Shown here in pieces: positions 53,152 through 62,406 of a stretch of 64,000 nt of DNA. This DNA comes from Lichenihabitans psoromatis. GTDB taxonomy: Bacteria; Pseudomonadota; Alphaproteobacteria; Rhizobiales; Beijerinckiaceae. The first letter of the stretch is position 1; every line of letters begins with the position of its first letter. A program made the position numbers and the translations under genes. The stretch is from assembly GCF_004323635.1 (NCBI RefSeq), contig NZ_CP036515.1, forward strand, positions 4,093,501 to 4,157,500, given 5' to 3'. The notes beneath the pieces are model-generated. The model was not told the DNA's origin and ran no database searches. It was given only the letters and a program-made list of their open reading frames with translations.

Positions 53152-53792
53152 GCGACGCCGCAAGTTTGATGGATCGGATGTATCGCTGGCAGCGGCACAT
53201 CTACGATGCCAGCCGGAAATTCTATTTGCTGGGACGCGACGGACTGATCGCCGACCTCGCCCCTCCGCCCGGCGCCCATATCCTGGAAGTCGGCTGTGGC
53301 ACAGGACGCAACCTGATCGCGATCGCGCGCGCTTATCCCACCGCCCGATGTTATGGTCTCGACGTCTCGGCCGAGATGCTGGCGACGGCGGAAAACGCGG
53401 TCGCCCGGGCCGGCTTGAGCGAGCGCATCGTGCTGCGACAGGCCGACGCGACCGCCTTCAACCCCCATGTCTTGTTCGGACGGGACGGCTTCGATCGCAT
53501 CGTCATTTCCTATGCGCTGTCGATGATTCCACCCTGGAGGGCGGTGCTCGATCAAGCGACGCACCACCTCGCGGCGCGCGGATCGCTTCACATCGTCGAT
53601 TTCGGCGACGGCAGCGATCTCCCGGCCTGGTTCCGCGCGGCGCTGACGGGCTGGCTCGGCTGGTTCCATGTCGAGCCGCGTGTTCAGTTGCCGGCTCGTC
53701 TCCACGAGGTCGCGACGGCGCGCAATCTCGTGCTCAGTCATGCCACTCCGTTTCGAGGTTACGCGGTTTACGCGGTGCTCCGGCGGCCCTAG
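53148..53792 (+). CDS. btaB: Diacylglycerylhomoserine N-methyltransferase
   Basis: The 214-residue SAM methyltransferase has motif I ILEVGCGTGRNL, then LDVSAEMLATAE and the family start RMYRWQRHIYDASRKFYLLGR. It adds three methyl groups to diacylglycerylhomoserine to give DGTS. The GTG start overlaps the btaA stop, so synthesis is coupled. In low phosphate, DGTS replaces phospholipids in alphaproteobacterial membranes. The BtaB call rests on both its sequence and its place after btaA. Confidence 0.93.
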   Translation: MSDAASLMDRMYRWQRHIYDASRKFYLLGRDGLIADLAPPPGAHILEVGCGTGRNLIAIARAYPTARCYGLDVSAEMLATAENAVARAGLSERIVLRQADATAFNPHVLFGRDGFDRIVISYALSMIPPWRAVLDQATHHLAARGSLHIVDFGDGSDLPAWFRAALTGWLGWFHVEPRVQLPARLHEVATARNLVLSHATPFRGYAVYAVLRRP

Positions 53793-53907
53793 GAGAAGCT
53801 GGGCAGCACTGCGGCTCCGGGCGTTTTATGTTTTGCCGCGACCGTGTAGAGACGGGGTCCGATAGCTCGGCGCTTCGCGTCTCCAACGACGGCTCGATAT
53901 CCAATCC

Positions 53908-54573
53908 ATGACCGCAACCTTGCTCTTCGATCTCGACGGGACGATCGTCGAAACCGACCACGTCCATTTCAAAGCGTTTCAAAACACCTTCGCGCCGCAT
54001 GGCGTGAGCGTCGATTGGGAGACCTATCGCAAAACGATCATCGGCAAGGCCAATCCGGCCATTGCGGCCGCTTTTCTGCCGCATGTTCCGGTTGATCGTC
54101 ACCACGCCATCATGGAGAGCAAAGAGGCGGCCTATCGCGCCCTGCTCGGTGAGATCGAGCCGGCGCCGGGGCTGCTCGACTTGCTGGCCTGGGCCGAGCG
54201 ACACGCCATCCCCTGCGCGGTCGTCACCAATGCGCCGCGCGCCAACGCCGAACTGGTGCTGAAGTCGCTCGGGCTCGACACCCGCTTCGACGTCTTAGTG
54301 ATCGGACCTGAACTCGCCGACGCGAAACCGCATCCGCTGCCTTATCTGACGGCCCTCGCGTTGCTCGGCGGAGCAGCGGCCTCGTCGGTCGCGTTCGAGG
54401 ATTCGCCCTCCGGCGCCACCTCGGCGGTTGCGGCTGGCCTTGGCGTCGTGGGTCTGCTGACCTCCGTCGACGCGAGCGATCTGACCGCCGTCGGGGTCGA
54501 GATCATGGCGAAGGATTTCACAGATGCGGCCGTGCTGGCCTATGTGAGCGAGCGGACCGGAACGGCGCGCTAG
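53908..54573 (+). CDS. HAD-family hydrolase (phosphoglucomutase-like phosphatase)
   Basis: The 221-residue HAD protein has FDLDGTIVETDHVHF (motif I with both Asp), VVTNAPRANAE (motif II Thr), and AKPHPLPYL with the lysine. The motif EDSPSGATSAVAAGL is the last acidic block. The helical cap (about residues 15-85) is of the beta-phosphoglucomutase class. The substrate is unknown; a sugar phosphate phosphatase or mutase role is likely. It lies 115 bases after btaB with no terminator seen. Confidence 0.87.
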   Translation: MTATLLFDLDGTIVETDHVHFKAFQNTFAPHGVSVDWETYRKTIIGKANPAIAAAFLPHVPVDRHHAIMESKEAAYRALLGEIEPAPGLLDLLAWAERHAIPCAVVTNAPRANAELVLKSLGLDTRFDVLVIGPELADAKPHPLPYLTALALLGGAAASSVAFEDSPSGATSAVAAGLGVVGLLTSVDASDLTAVGVEIMAKDFTDAAVLAYVSERTGTAR

Positions 54574-54657
54574 CTCGGTCTCGTCCAGACACACGCTTGG
54601 CTTGTGCGATCACGACCGCTAAAGAAGAGCCGCTTCACGAAAGGCAAACCCGTTTCC

Positions 54658-55242
54658 ATGCGCATGTCCCAGGTGCTGAGCAGTCTCGCCGACGAGCCTG
54701 GGGAGCGGATCACGATCAGGACGATCTTCGGTGCCTTGAGCGACCGATCGTTCGCGATTCTGATCGTGCTGCTCGGTCTGCCGAATTGCCTACCGATGCC
54801 GCCCCCGATCCCATCCATATCGGCGCTGCTGCTGATCCTCATCGCTGTGCAGATCGCGATCCGGCGGCCGGCTCCCTGGCTCCCGAACTCGCTGATGGGA
54901 CGCTCGATCAAGCAGGCCGATCTCGGTAAGGCGATCCGCCGCGCGTTGCCGGTCGTCAACACGCTCGAGCGTTGGTCGAAACCGCGGCTGCACATTTTCG
55001 GCGCGCGAACGGGGGCGATTCTCACCGGCGCGATGTTGATCGTCATGGCGCTCGGCATGCTCACGGCGGCCCCGCTCATTGGTCAGGTGCCCTTCGGCCT
55101 TGGGGTTTGCCTGATGGGGCTGGGTCAGTCTGAGCGTGACGGCGTTCTGGTCGCATCCGGCCTGCTGGCCGGAGTGATCGGCGCCGCGCTGAGCGCCAGC
55201 TTCCTCTACGCCGTCATCCTCGCGGTCAGAGAATTGCTCTGA
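54658..55242 (+). CDS. exoD: ExoD-family membrane protein
   Basis: The protein has about 194 residues. It has the ExoD pattern: an N-terminal soluble helix (SQVLSSLADEPGERITI), LLGLPNCLPMPPPIPSISALL, then hydrophobic helices with GQVPFGLGVCLMGLGQSERDGVLV. In Sinorhizobium, ExoD affects exopolysaccharide production and alkali tolerance. The ATG 54658 was chosen because the upstream GTG at 54604 adds a basic tail without a clear ribosome site. It is co-directional with the HAD gene. Confidence 0.85.
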   Translation: MRMSQVLSSLADEPGERITIRTIFGALSDRSFAILIVLLGLPNCLPMPPPIPSISALLLILIAVQIAIRRPAPWLPNSLMGRSIKQADLGKAIRRALPVVNTLERWSKPRLHIFGARTGAILTGAMLIVMALGMLTAAPLIGQVPFGLGVCLMGLGQSERDGVLVASGLLAGVIGAALSASFLYAVILAVRELL

Positions 55243-55264
55243 CGACGGTTGGAGCTTTCCGGCA

Positions 55265-56434
55265 TCACTCAGCCGGGCGTTGCGCCATCATCTGCTTGGC
55301 GCCGCTCTGGGCCATGAGCGTCAAAGCCAGCGCCACGACCGCGACCCCTGCCCCAAGCCACGGCAATTGCGCGTAATGGACCCCGGCGTTGATCGCGAAG
55401 CCGCCTACCGCCGCACCGATTGCGTTACCGAAGTTGAACGCCCCCTGGTTCAGGATCGAAGCGAGGTTCGGCGCATCCGAGGCCGCTTCGACGACCCAGA
55501 TTTGAAGCGGTGCCCCGAGTGCGAACGCGAGGGCGCCCCACACCATCATGGTCAGCACAGCCGGAATGGCGGCGTGGCACGTGAACGCGAAAATCACCAG
55601 AACCGCGATGATGCAGCAGAGAATCGTCTTCACGGTTCCGGTCAAATTGCGGTCGGCGAACGGACCGCCGATGATATTTCCGGCCGTCAAGCCGAATCCG
55701 AACAGCAGCAGCGCGAACGTCACCTGACCCGGGGTGAGGCCGCTGACGGTCTCCAGCAGCGGCGTGATATAGGTGAAGACCGCGAACAGGCTCACGGACG
55801 AGGTGGCGCTGATCAACATGGGCATCAGCACGCGCCATTGCGCGAGCGCTCGAAATTCGGACCCGAGGCCGTTACGCGCGCCGGCAAGGCCCGAGGGTAC
55901 GAAAATCGCGATCGCACCGGCCGCAATCACACCGATGCCGGTCACGGCCCAGAAGGCGGCGCGCCATCCGGCGACCTGGCCGAGTGCCGTGCCGAGTGGA
56001 ACGCCGAGCATGTTGGCTAGCGTCAAGCCGCCGATCAGCAAGGCCACCGCCTGAGTCCGCTTGTTGCGCGGCGCGAGGTCCCGCGCCACGACGGCACCGA
56101 TCCCGAAGAAAGACCCATGGGCGAAGGCCGTCAGCACTCGAGCGACCATCAAGCTCGTGTAGGTCGGGGCCAGAGCGCAGGCGATATTGCCGATGATGAA
56201 GATGGCCATCAGGGCCAGAAGAGCCGATTTACGGGGGAAGCGCGCGGTCGCGACGGCCACGATCGGCGCCCCCACCGCAACCCCCATCGCATAGCCGGAC
56301 ACGAGCAACCCCGCCTGCGGAACGGAGACACCGAGGCTATGGGCCACATCGGGCAAGAGGCCCATGATGACGAATTCGGTGGTGCCGATTCCGAAGGACG
56401 CAATGGCGAGGGCGAGAAGCGGCAGAGACAGCAC
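55265..56434 (-). CDS. MFS exporter (AraJ/YdhP-like)
   Basis: The 389-residue, 12-helix MFS protein has the DHA1-type motif GIGTTEFVIMGLLPDVA, GYAMGVAVGAPIVA and RVLTAFAHGSFFGIGAVVARDLAP, with MLGVPLGTALGQVAGWR later. This matches the AraJ/YdhP/NepI exporter group. It probably exports a sugar, purine nucleoside or drug. There is no regulator nearby. It is convergent with exoD and shares its strand with the downstream iolG gene, separated by 82 bases. Confidence 0.85.
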   Translation of the reverse strand: MLSLPLLALAIASFGIGTTEFVIMGLLPDVAHSLGVSVPQAGLLVSGYAMGVAVGAPIVAVATARFPRKSALLALMAIFIIGNIACALAPTYTSLMVARVLTAFAHGSFFGIGAVVARDLAPRNKRTQAVALLIGGLTLANMLGVPLGTALGQVAGWRAAFWAVTGIGVIAAGAIAIFVPSGLAGARNGLGSEFRALAQWRVLMPMLISATSSVSLFAVFTYITPLLETVSGLTPGQVTFALLLFGFGLTAGNIIGGPFADRNLTGTVKTILCCIIAVLVIFAFTCHAAIPAVLTMMVWGALAFALGAPLQIWVVEAASDAPNLASILNQGAFNFGNAIGAAVGGFAINAGVHYAQLPWLGAGVAVVALALTLMAQSGAKQMMAQRPAE

Positions 56435-56516
56435 GGGCAGCGGTTCCGGTTCGCCGCACCCTTAGCCTGCCGCATCGCACAAATCCATACGGCACTGCGG
56501 CATAGGAGCTCGGCGC

Positions 56517-57509
56517 TTAAGCCGTGATCTCGATGCGGCGCTTCTCCTGTGCGGATTGAGTCGCGGCATCGCTCAGCATCTGTGCCCGCAGTCCGTCCTG
56601 TCCGGACGGTGTCGGCGCCGTTCCGGACGTGACGGCTTTGACGAAAGCGTCGAGTTCAAGCCGATAGGCGCTCGCATAGCGTTCGAGGAAAAAGTTCTGC
56701 ACCGGATCGGCGTTGAAGCCCGCCGCGCTCGCGAAATCCACGGTCGTTTCGTGAATGTTGCCGGCGCGGAGCATGCCCTTCGAGCCATGCACCTCGACCC
56801 GCTGATCATAGCCGTAGGTGGCGCGACGTGAATTCGAGATCTGCGCGATCTTGCCGGACCCTGTCTCGAGCAGAACGGCCGCCGTATCGACATCGCCGGC
56901 CTCCCCGATCGCGGGATCGACGAGCGCGCTTCCGGCAGCCGTGACGGCGATTGGCTCTTCGCCGAGCAGGAAGCGCGCCATGTCGAAATCATGGATCATC
57001 ATGTCGCGGAACAGGCCGCCGGACCGGGCGATGTAGCTGACCGGCGGCGGAGATGGGTCGCGCGAGATGATGGTGACGATCTCGATATCGCCGGCGAGGC
57101 CGTGATCGAGCCGCGCCTTGAGGGTCGCGAAGTTTGGGTCGAAGCGGCGATTGAAACCGATCATCAGCGGCACCGCGGCCTGTGCGACGACATCGAGGCA
57201 GGCGCGAATGCGATCTGAGCTGAGATCGACCGGCTTCTCGCAGAAGATCGCCTTGCCGGCACGCGCGGCTTTCTCGATCAAGTCGGCGTGGAGATCGGTC
57301 GGGGCGCAAATCAGCACCGCGTCGATGTCGGAGGCGGTCAGGATGGCGTCGGCAGCACGAACCTCCGCGCCGGTCTGCTGGGCGAGCGCTGTGGCGCTGG
57401 CCGCGTCCGCATCCGCGATGGCCACAAGCCGCGCGTCAGATCGTGTCGCGACATTGCCACCGTGAATGCGCCCAATGCGCCCTGCCCCGATCAGTCCAAA
57501 TCTTACCAT
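56517..57509 (-). CDS. iolG: Inositol 2-dehydrogenase
   Basis: The 330-residue GFO/IDH/MocA protein has GLIGAGRIGRIHGGNVA at the N-terminus, FCEKPVDLSSD (catalytic Lys in EKP), IGFNRRFDPNF, and GGLFRDMMIHDFDMARFL with the conserved Asp and His. It oxidises myo-inositol to scyllo-inosose, the first step of inositol breakdown. ATG 57509 (MVRFGLIG) was chosen for its GGGAG site and for the Rossmann strand start. It is divergent from the SDR-iolCDEB operon. Confidence 0.94.
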   Translation of the reverse strand: MVRFGLIGAGRIGRIHGGNVATRSDARLVAIADADAASATALAQQTGAEVRAADAILTASDIDAVLICAPTDLHADLIEKAARAGKAIFCEKPVDLSSDRIRACLDVVAQAAVPLMIGFNRRFDPNFATLKARLDHGLAGDIEIVTIISRDPSPPPVSYIARSGGLFRDMMIHDFDMARFLLGEEPIAVTAAGSALVDPAIGEAGDVDTAAVLLETGSGKIAQISNSRRATYGYDQRVEVHGSKGMLRAGNIHETTVDFASAAGFNADPVQNFFLERYASAYRLELDAFVKAVTSGTAPTPSGQDGLRAQMLSDAATQSAQEKRRIEITA

Positions 57510-57598
57510 CTCGTGATGCTCCCGATCGCTTGCTGTGGTCGACGCCAAGGACAAGCAAAACCTCGCGGCTCAAGCCGTCAAATTACACAATTGAAAGA

Positions 57599-57642
57599 AG
57601 AACGCATATTCTGAATTGACGCCAGAACGGAATTATTGTTTC
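57599..57642. promoter_or_regulatory. Paired operator-like palindromes in the iol divergent region
   Basis: AGAA-N6-TTCT at 57599-57612 and GGAA-N6-TTTC at 57629-57642 share the spacing of the GGAA-N6-TTCC site that I recall for the S. meliloti inositol repressor IolR. Their centres are 30 bases apart. A TTGACG -35-like hexamer lies between them at 57616-57621. They would control both iolG and the operon. Confidence 0.45.
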
Positions 57643-57689
57643 ATATTTTGAGATGAACGCCCTGCAAGAGGGGTCATTGGGAGGCCGTG

Positions 57690-58538
57690 ATGAGCCACAA
57701 CGCCAATCCAGCTTTCGCAAGAACCGCCGCGCCGAGCCATGAGCCACTGGCCGGCAAGGTCGCGCTGATAACCGGCGCAACGCAGGGGCTTGGCAAAGCT
57801 GTCGCAGAGCGATTCGCCGCCACCGGAGCGTCGGGCCTCGTCCTCTGCGGACGCAACACCACCAATGGGGCTGCGATTGCTGCGGCTCTGAACCGTGACG
57901 GTTGTCGGACCATCTTCGTTCGGACCGACTTGTCGTCGGTTGCAGATTGTCGCGCGGCCGTGGCGCGCGCCGATGCCGAATTTGGACGGCTCGACATCCT
58001 CGTCAATGCGGGTGGCATCACCGACCGGGGCAATATCTTTGACACCACCGAAGAGGGCTTCGACCGCATGTTCGCCACCAACGTGCGCGGCCCCTTTTTC
58101 TTGATGCAGGACGCCGTTCTGCTCATGCGACGCGAGCGGATCGAGGGATCGATCGTCAATATCCAATCAATGGCGGCACATGGCGGCCAGGCCTTCATCG
58201 CGGCCTATTCGGCCTCCAAGGCCGCGCTCGCGGCGCTGACCCGCAACACTGCTCATGCCCTGCTCAACTACCGCATCCGCGTCAACGGCCTCAACATCGG
58301 CTGGATGGCAACGCCGGGTGAGGATGCGACCATGAAGACCTATCACGGCGCCGCCGACGGCTGGCTGGAAGCCGCCATGAAGACGAGACCGTTCGGCCGG
58401 CTGATCGATCCCGACGAGGTGGCACGCGCCTGCGTCTATCTCGCCTCGAGCCAGTCGGGCCTGATGACCGGATCGAACATCGACTTCGATCAGACCGTCA
58501 CGGGCGCGGCCGATGCGCCACTCGCCCGCGAAGACTGA
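57690..58538 (+). CDS. SDR-family oxidoreductase in the inositol operon
   Basis: The 282-residue classical SDR has the cofactor motif TGATQGLG, NAGG, catalytic Ser in QSMAAHGG and YSASK (Tyr and Lys intact). Its C-terminal MATPGEDATMKTYH and NIDFDQTVTG are typical of sugar-alcohol or polyol dehydrogenases. It is the first gene of the iol operon, where a canonical iol member is not expected, so it may act on another inositol isomer or inosose derivative. ATG 57690 was chosen, with GGGAGG 5 bases upstream; a GTG three bases earlier is possible. It lies 33 bases before iolC. Confidence 0.82.
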   Translation: MSHNANPAFARTAAPSHEPLAGKVALITGATQGLGKAVAERFAATGASGLVLCGRNTTNGAAIAAALNRDGCRTIFVRTDLSSVADCRAAVARADAEFGRLDILVNAGGITDRGNIFDTTEEGFDRMFATNVRGPFFLMQDAVLLMRRERIEGSIVNIQSMAAHGGQAFIAAYSASKAALAALTRNTAHALLNYRIRVNGLNIGWMATPGEDATMKTYHGAADGWLEAAMKTRPFGRLIDPDEVARACVYLASSQSGLMTGSNIDFDQTVTGAADAPLARED

Positions 58539-58571
58539 CCAGCGCGTCCGCCGATGTCCGAGGATCGAACC

Positions 58572-60500
58572 ATGTCGTCCGCTCATCCGACCCTCGATCT
58601 AATCGCGATCGGCCGGTCCTCCGTTGATCTCTACGGCGCGCAGATCGGTGGGCGCTTGGAGGATATGGCGAGCTTCTCGAAGGCGGTCGGCGGCTGCCCG
58701 ACCAATATCGCGATCGGGACCGCGCGGCTCGGGCTGAAGAGCGGTCTTGTGACGCGCGTCGGTGACGAGCATATGGGCCGGTTCATCCGCGAGCAGTTGG
58801 CCCGCGAGGGGGTCGATGTCGATGGCGTCCATACCGATGCGGAGCGGCTGACAGCTCTTGTGATCCTGGGCGTCCGCGATCAGAAGACGTTCCCGCTGAT
58901 CTTCTATCGCGACAATTGCGCCGATGCCGCGCTCGACGACACCGATATCGACGACGCCTACATCGCCAGTGCGGCCGCGATCGTGGTCACGGGGACGCAT
59001 TTCGCTCATCGCAAGGCCGCCGAGGCGCAAACCAAAGCGATCGGGATCGCCCGCCGCCATGGTCGCAAGGTGATCTTCGATGTCGATTACCGCCCGAACC
59101 TCTGGGGTCTTGCGGGCCACGGGGCCGGCGAGGAACGCTACATCAAATCGCGTGGGGTCACGGCGCTTCTGGCGCCGGTGCTGCCCGACTGCGACGTGAT
59201 CGTCGGAACCGAAGAAGAACTGATGATCGCCGGCGGCGCGGACGATCCGCTCGACGCGATCCGGGCGATCCGAGCCGTGAGCGCGGCGCTTATCGTCTGC
59301 AAGCGCGGCCCCATGGGTTGCGTCGTCTTCGATGCGGCCATCCCAGCCTCGATCGAGGACGGCATCAAAGGGCCTGGCTTCCCGGTCGAGGTGCTGAACG
59401 TGCTCGGCGCCGGCGACGCGTTCATGTCCGGTTTCCTGCGGGGCTACCTGCGGGGCGAACCCCTCGAGACGACATGCGCCTATGCCAATGCCTGCGGGGC
59501 CTTCGCGGTCTCGCGGCTGCTCTGTTCGGTCGAATATCCGACCTTCACCGAGCTGACCCAATTTTTGCGTCAGGGCGTCACGTCTCCGCAGCTGCGGCGC
59601 GATGCGGGACTCAACCACATTCATTGGGCGACGACACGCGATGCGCTCACGCCGCGCCACGCCCATCCCAAGCGGATCATGGCTTTCGCGATCGATCATC
59701 GCATGCAACTCGAAGCCATGGCCGACGAGGCCGGCGCCTCGCGCCAGCGGATCGCAGCCCTCAAGGTGTTGGCCGTTGACGCGACCGTAGCGGTGGCAGA
59801 CGGCCGCGACGGCTTCGGCATGTTGCTCGATGGCCAACACGGACAAGACGCCTTGTTTCGAGCCGCAGGCCACCCGCTTTGGATCGGGCGGCCGGTGGAG
59901 CGGCCAGGATCGCGGCCGCTCGATTTCGAGGGCGATGGCTCGCTCGGCGCGATGCTGAACGAATGGCCGCTCGCCCATACCATCAAATGCCTCTGCTTCA
60001 CCCATCCCGACGATCCCGCTGCGTTGACGGCGCGCCAGGATCGCGAATTGCTGCGGCTTTCCGATGCGGCCCGCAAAGGCAACCATGAGCTGCTGATCGA
60101 GATCATCGCGGGCAAGCACGGCACGCTGACCGACACGACCGTTGCGAGCGTCATCGCTCGACTCTACGGGCTCGGCATCAAGCCCGATTGGTGGAAGCTC
60201 GAAAGCCAGCCGAGCGCGGCGGCTTGGGAGGCGATCGCCACCACGATCAAGGCCAACGATCCTTATGCGCGCGGCGTCATGCTGCTCGGCTTGGATGCGC
60301 CGGAAGATGAGTTGTTGGCTGCCTTCCGGCTCGCCGGGGCATGCGACATGGTCAAGGGATTCGCGGTCGGCCGCACGATCTTCGGCGAGCCCGCCCGCGC
60401 TTGGTTTGCCGGGCAGATCGACGATGCCGAGGTCACGGCCAGAATGGCGGGTCGATTCGAGCGGCTCGTCGACGCATGGCTGGCCATCCGGCCGAATTGA
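58572..60500 (+). CDS. iolC: 5-dehydro-2-deoxygluconokinase fused to DUF2090
   Basis: The 642-residue protein has two parts. Residues 1-330 are a PfkB kinase (IAIGRSSVDLYGAQIGG, VGGCPTNIAIG, NVLGAGDAFMSGFLRGYL). Residues 335-642 are a DUF2090 domain (FAIDHRMQLEAMADEAGA, WPLAHTIKCLCFTHPDD), proposed as a phosphogluconate aldolase-like part. It phosphorylates 5-dehydro-2-deoxygluconate; the second part would then cleave the product, doing the IolJ job. ATG 58572 has GAGG 8 bases upstream; ATG 58554 is also possible. Confidence 0.92.
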   Translation: MSSAHPTLDLIAIGRSSVDLYGAQIGGRLEDMASFSKAVGGCPTNIAIGTARLGLKSGLVTRVGDEHMGRFIREQLAREGVDVDGVHTDAERLTALVILGVRDQKTFPLIFYRDNCADAALDDTDIDDAYIASAAAIVVTGTHFAHRKAAEAQTKAIGIARRHGRKVIFDVDYRPNLWGLAGHGAGEERYIKSRGVTALLAPVLPDCDVIVGTEEELMIAGGADDPLDAIRAIRAVSAALIVCKRGPMGCVVFDAAIPASIEDGIKGPGFPVEVLNVLGAGDAFMSGFLRGYLRGEPLETTCAYANACGAFAVSRLLCSVEYPTFTELTQFLRQGVTSPQLRRDAGLNHIHWATTRDALTPRHAHPKRIMAFAIDHRMQLEAMADEAGASRQRIAALKVLAVDATVAVADGRDGFGMLLDGQHGQDALFRAAGHPLWIGRPVERPGSRPLDFEGDGSLGAMLNEWPLAHTIKCLCFTHPDDPAALTARQDRELLRLSDAARKGNHELLIEIIAGKHGTLTDTTVASVIARLYGLGIKPDWWKLESQPSAAAWEAIATTIKANDPYARGVMLLGLDAPEDELLAAFRLAGACDMVKGFAVGRTIFGEPARAWFAGQIDDAEVTARMAGRFERLVDAWLAIRPN

Positions 60501-60531
60501 TCCGATACAAGCCGAGGGGAGGGAGAGCGCC

Positions 60532-62379
60532 ATGTCGACCGTCAGATTGACCGCCGCACAGGCACTCGTGCGGTATCTCGGCCAGCAGCAAACCGAGGTC
60601 GATGGAGCGCGCGTGCCGCTCTTCGCTGGCATCTGGGCGATCTTCGGTCATGGCAATGTCGCCGGCATGGGCGAAGCATTGCAGGCCGCAAGCGAGACGC
60701 TCCCGACCTACCGGGCCCATAACGAGCAGGCGATGGCCCATAGCGCGATTGCCTTCGCCAAAGCGACTCGGCGGCGGCGCATGATGGCCTGCACGACGTC
60801 GATCGGCCCCGGCGCCACCAATATGGTGACGGCCGCCGCCCTGGCGCATGTCAATCGGCTGCCGATCCTGCTTCTGCCGGGCGACGTCTTCGCGAATCGT
60901 CGGCCCGATCCGGTGCTGCAGCAGATCGAGGATTTCGGCGACGGCACGGTCTCGGCGAATGATTGCTTCCGCCCCGTCTCTCGGTATTTCGACCGCATCA
61001 CCCGCCCCGAGCAGATCATGCCGGCGCTCGAACGTGCGCTTTCGGTGCTGACCGACCCGGCCGAATGCGGCCCCGTGACCCTGGCGTTCTGTCAGGACGT
61101 CCAAGCCGAAGCCTATGATTACCCCGTGAGCTTCTTCGACGAGCGCTTGCGCCGCATCCGCCGTCCCGAACCCGACCGCGATGAGCTGCGGCAGGCGGTC
61201 GACCTGCTGAAAGCGGCCCGCAAGCCGCTGATCGTGGCGGGCGGCGGCGTTCTTTATTCGGGAGCCGAGGCGGCACTTGCCTCGTTTGCCGAGACGCTCG
61301 GCATTCCGGTGGTCGAAACGCAAGCCGGCAAGTCCGCATTGCCGCATGACCATGCCGCAAGCCTCGGGGCCGTCGGGGTCACCGGCACCGCCGCCGCCAA
61401 TGCCATGGCGGTGGAGGCCGATCTGGTGCTGGCGATCGGCACACGTCTCGCCGATTTCACGACGGGCTCATCGGCTCTCTTCGCCAACCCGGATTGCCGC
61501 CTCGTGACGCTGAACGTCCAAGCATTCGACGCGGGCAAATACGGCGCGACGCCGCTGGTGGCCGATGCATTGGTCGGTCTCGAGGCGCTCCGGGTCGCGA
61601 TCGGCACCTATCGCGCGCCCCAGGATTGGACCAGCAAGGCAGCGTCCGAGAAGCGACATTGGGTCGAGACGGCCGGCCGCTATACTGACCCGAGCAATGT
61701 CGAGATGCCGTCCGACGCGCAAGTCATCGGCGCGGTTCAGCGATGCGCCGTCGCGTCCGACATCGTGGTCTGTGCCGCCGGGGGATTGCCGGGCGAACTG
61801 CACAAATTGTGGAAATCGAGTCAGCCGCTCGGCTACCATGTCGATTATGGGTTTTCCTGCATGGGCTATGAGATCGCGGGCGGGCTCGGCGTCAAGCTTG
61901 CCCAGCCCGATCGGGAGGTGTTCGTCCTGCTCGGCGACGGCTCATACCTGATGATGAATTCCGAGATCGCCACCTCGGTCATGCTCGGGCTGAAGCTGAC
62001 GCTGGTGCTGCTCGACAATGGCGGTTTTGGGTGCATCAACCGGCTGCAGAAGGCGACCGGCGGCGCGGCGTTCAACAACCTTCTGGCGGATTCCAAACAC
62101 GTCACGCTCCCGCTCCTCGATTTTGCCGCGCATGCTCGCAGTCTGGGGGCCGAGGCCGTGAAAGTCTCGGGCATCGCGGATCTCGAGACGGCTCTGCACA
62201 GAGCCCGCAGCGGATCGCGGACACAGGTGATCGTGATCGACACCGACGCCGCCCCAAGCACGGATGCGGGCGGCGCATGGTGGGATGTGGCGGTGCCGCA
62301 AGTCTCTCAACGGCGCGAGGTCGAAGAGGCCCACGACACTTACGCGCGCCACCGCACCCACCAGCGTCTCGCGATCTGA
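60532..62379 (+). CDS. iolD: 3D-(3,5/4)-trihydroxycyclohexane-1,2-dione hydrolase
   Basis: The 615-residue thiamine-diphosphate enzyme has a TPP-type N-terminal domain (FAGIWAIFGHGNVAG, YRAHNEQAMAHSA) and a middle nucleotide-fold domain. The C-terminal TPP motif is GDGSYLMMNSEIATSVML with LDNGGFGCINRLQ. It opens the ring of trihydroxycyclohexanedione in inositol degradation. The start ATG 60532 follows a GAGGGGAGGGAG site. It follows iolC by 31 bases. Confidence 0.95.
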   Translation: MSTVRLTAAQALVRYLGQQQTEVDGARVPLFAGIWAIFGHGNVAGMGEALQAASETLPTYRAHNEQAMAHSAIAFAKATRRRRMMACTTSIGPGATNMVTAAALAHVNRLPILLLPGDVFANRRPDPVLQQIEDFGDGTVSANDCFRPVSRYFDRITRPEQIMPALERALSVLTDPAECGPVTLAFCQDVQAEAYDYPVSFFDERLRRIRRPEPDRDELRQAVDLLKAARKPLIVAGGGVLYSGAEAALASFAETLGIPVVETQAGKSALPHDHAASLGAVGVTGTAAANAMAVEADLVLAIGTRLADFTTGSSALFANPDCRLVTLNVQAFDAGKYGATPLVADALVGLEALRVAIGTYRAPQDWTSKAASEKRHWVETAGRYTDPSNVEMPSDAQVIGAVQRCAVASDIVVCAAGGLPGELHKLWKSSQPLGYHVDYGFSCMGYEIAGGLGVKLAQPDREVFVLLGDGSYLMMNSEIATSVMLGLKLTLVLLDNGGFGCINRLQKATGGAAFNNLLADSKHVTLPLLDFAAHARSLGAEAVKVSGIADLETALHRARSGSRTQVIVIDTDAAPSTDAGGAWWDVAVPQVSQRREVEEAHDTYARHRTHQRLAI

Positions 62380-62406
62380 CGGTCAACCGAGAAGGACCTT
62401 CGTCTC

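Noticed and set aside
58599-60632. A 677-residue minus-strand open frame antisense to iolC
   Set aside because: No homology, odd composition, and it lies wholly over the well-supported iolC gene.
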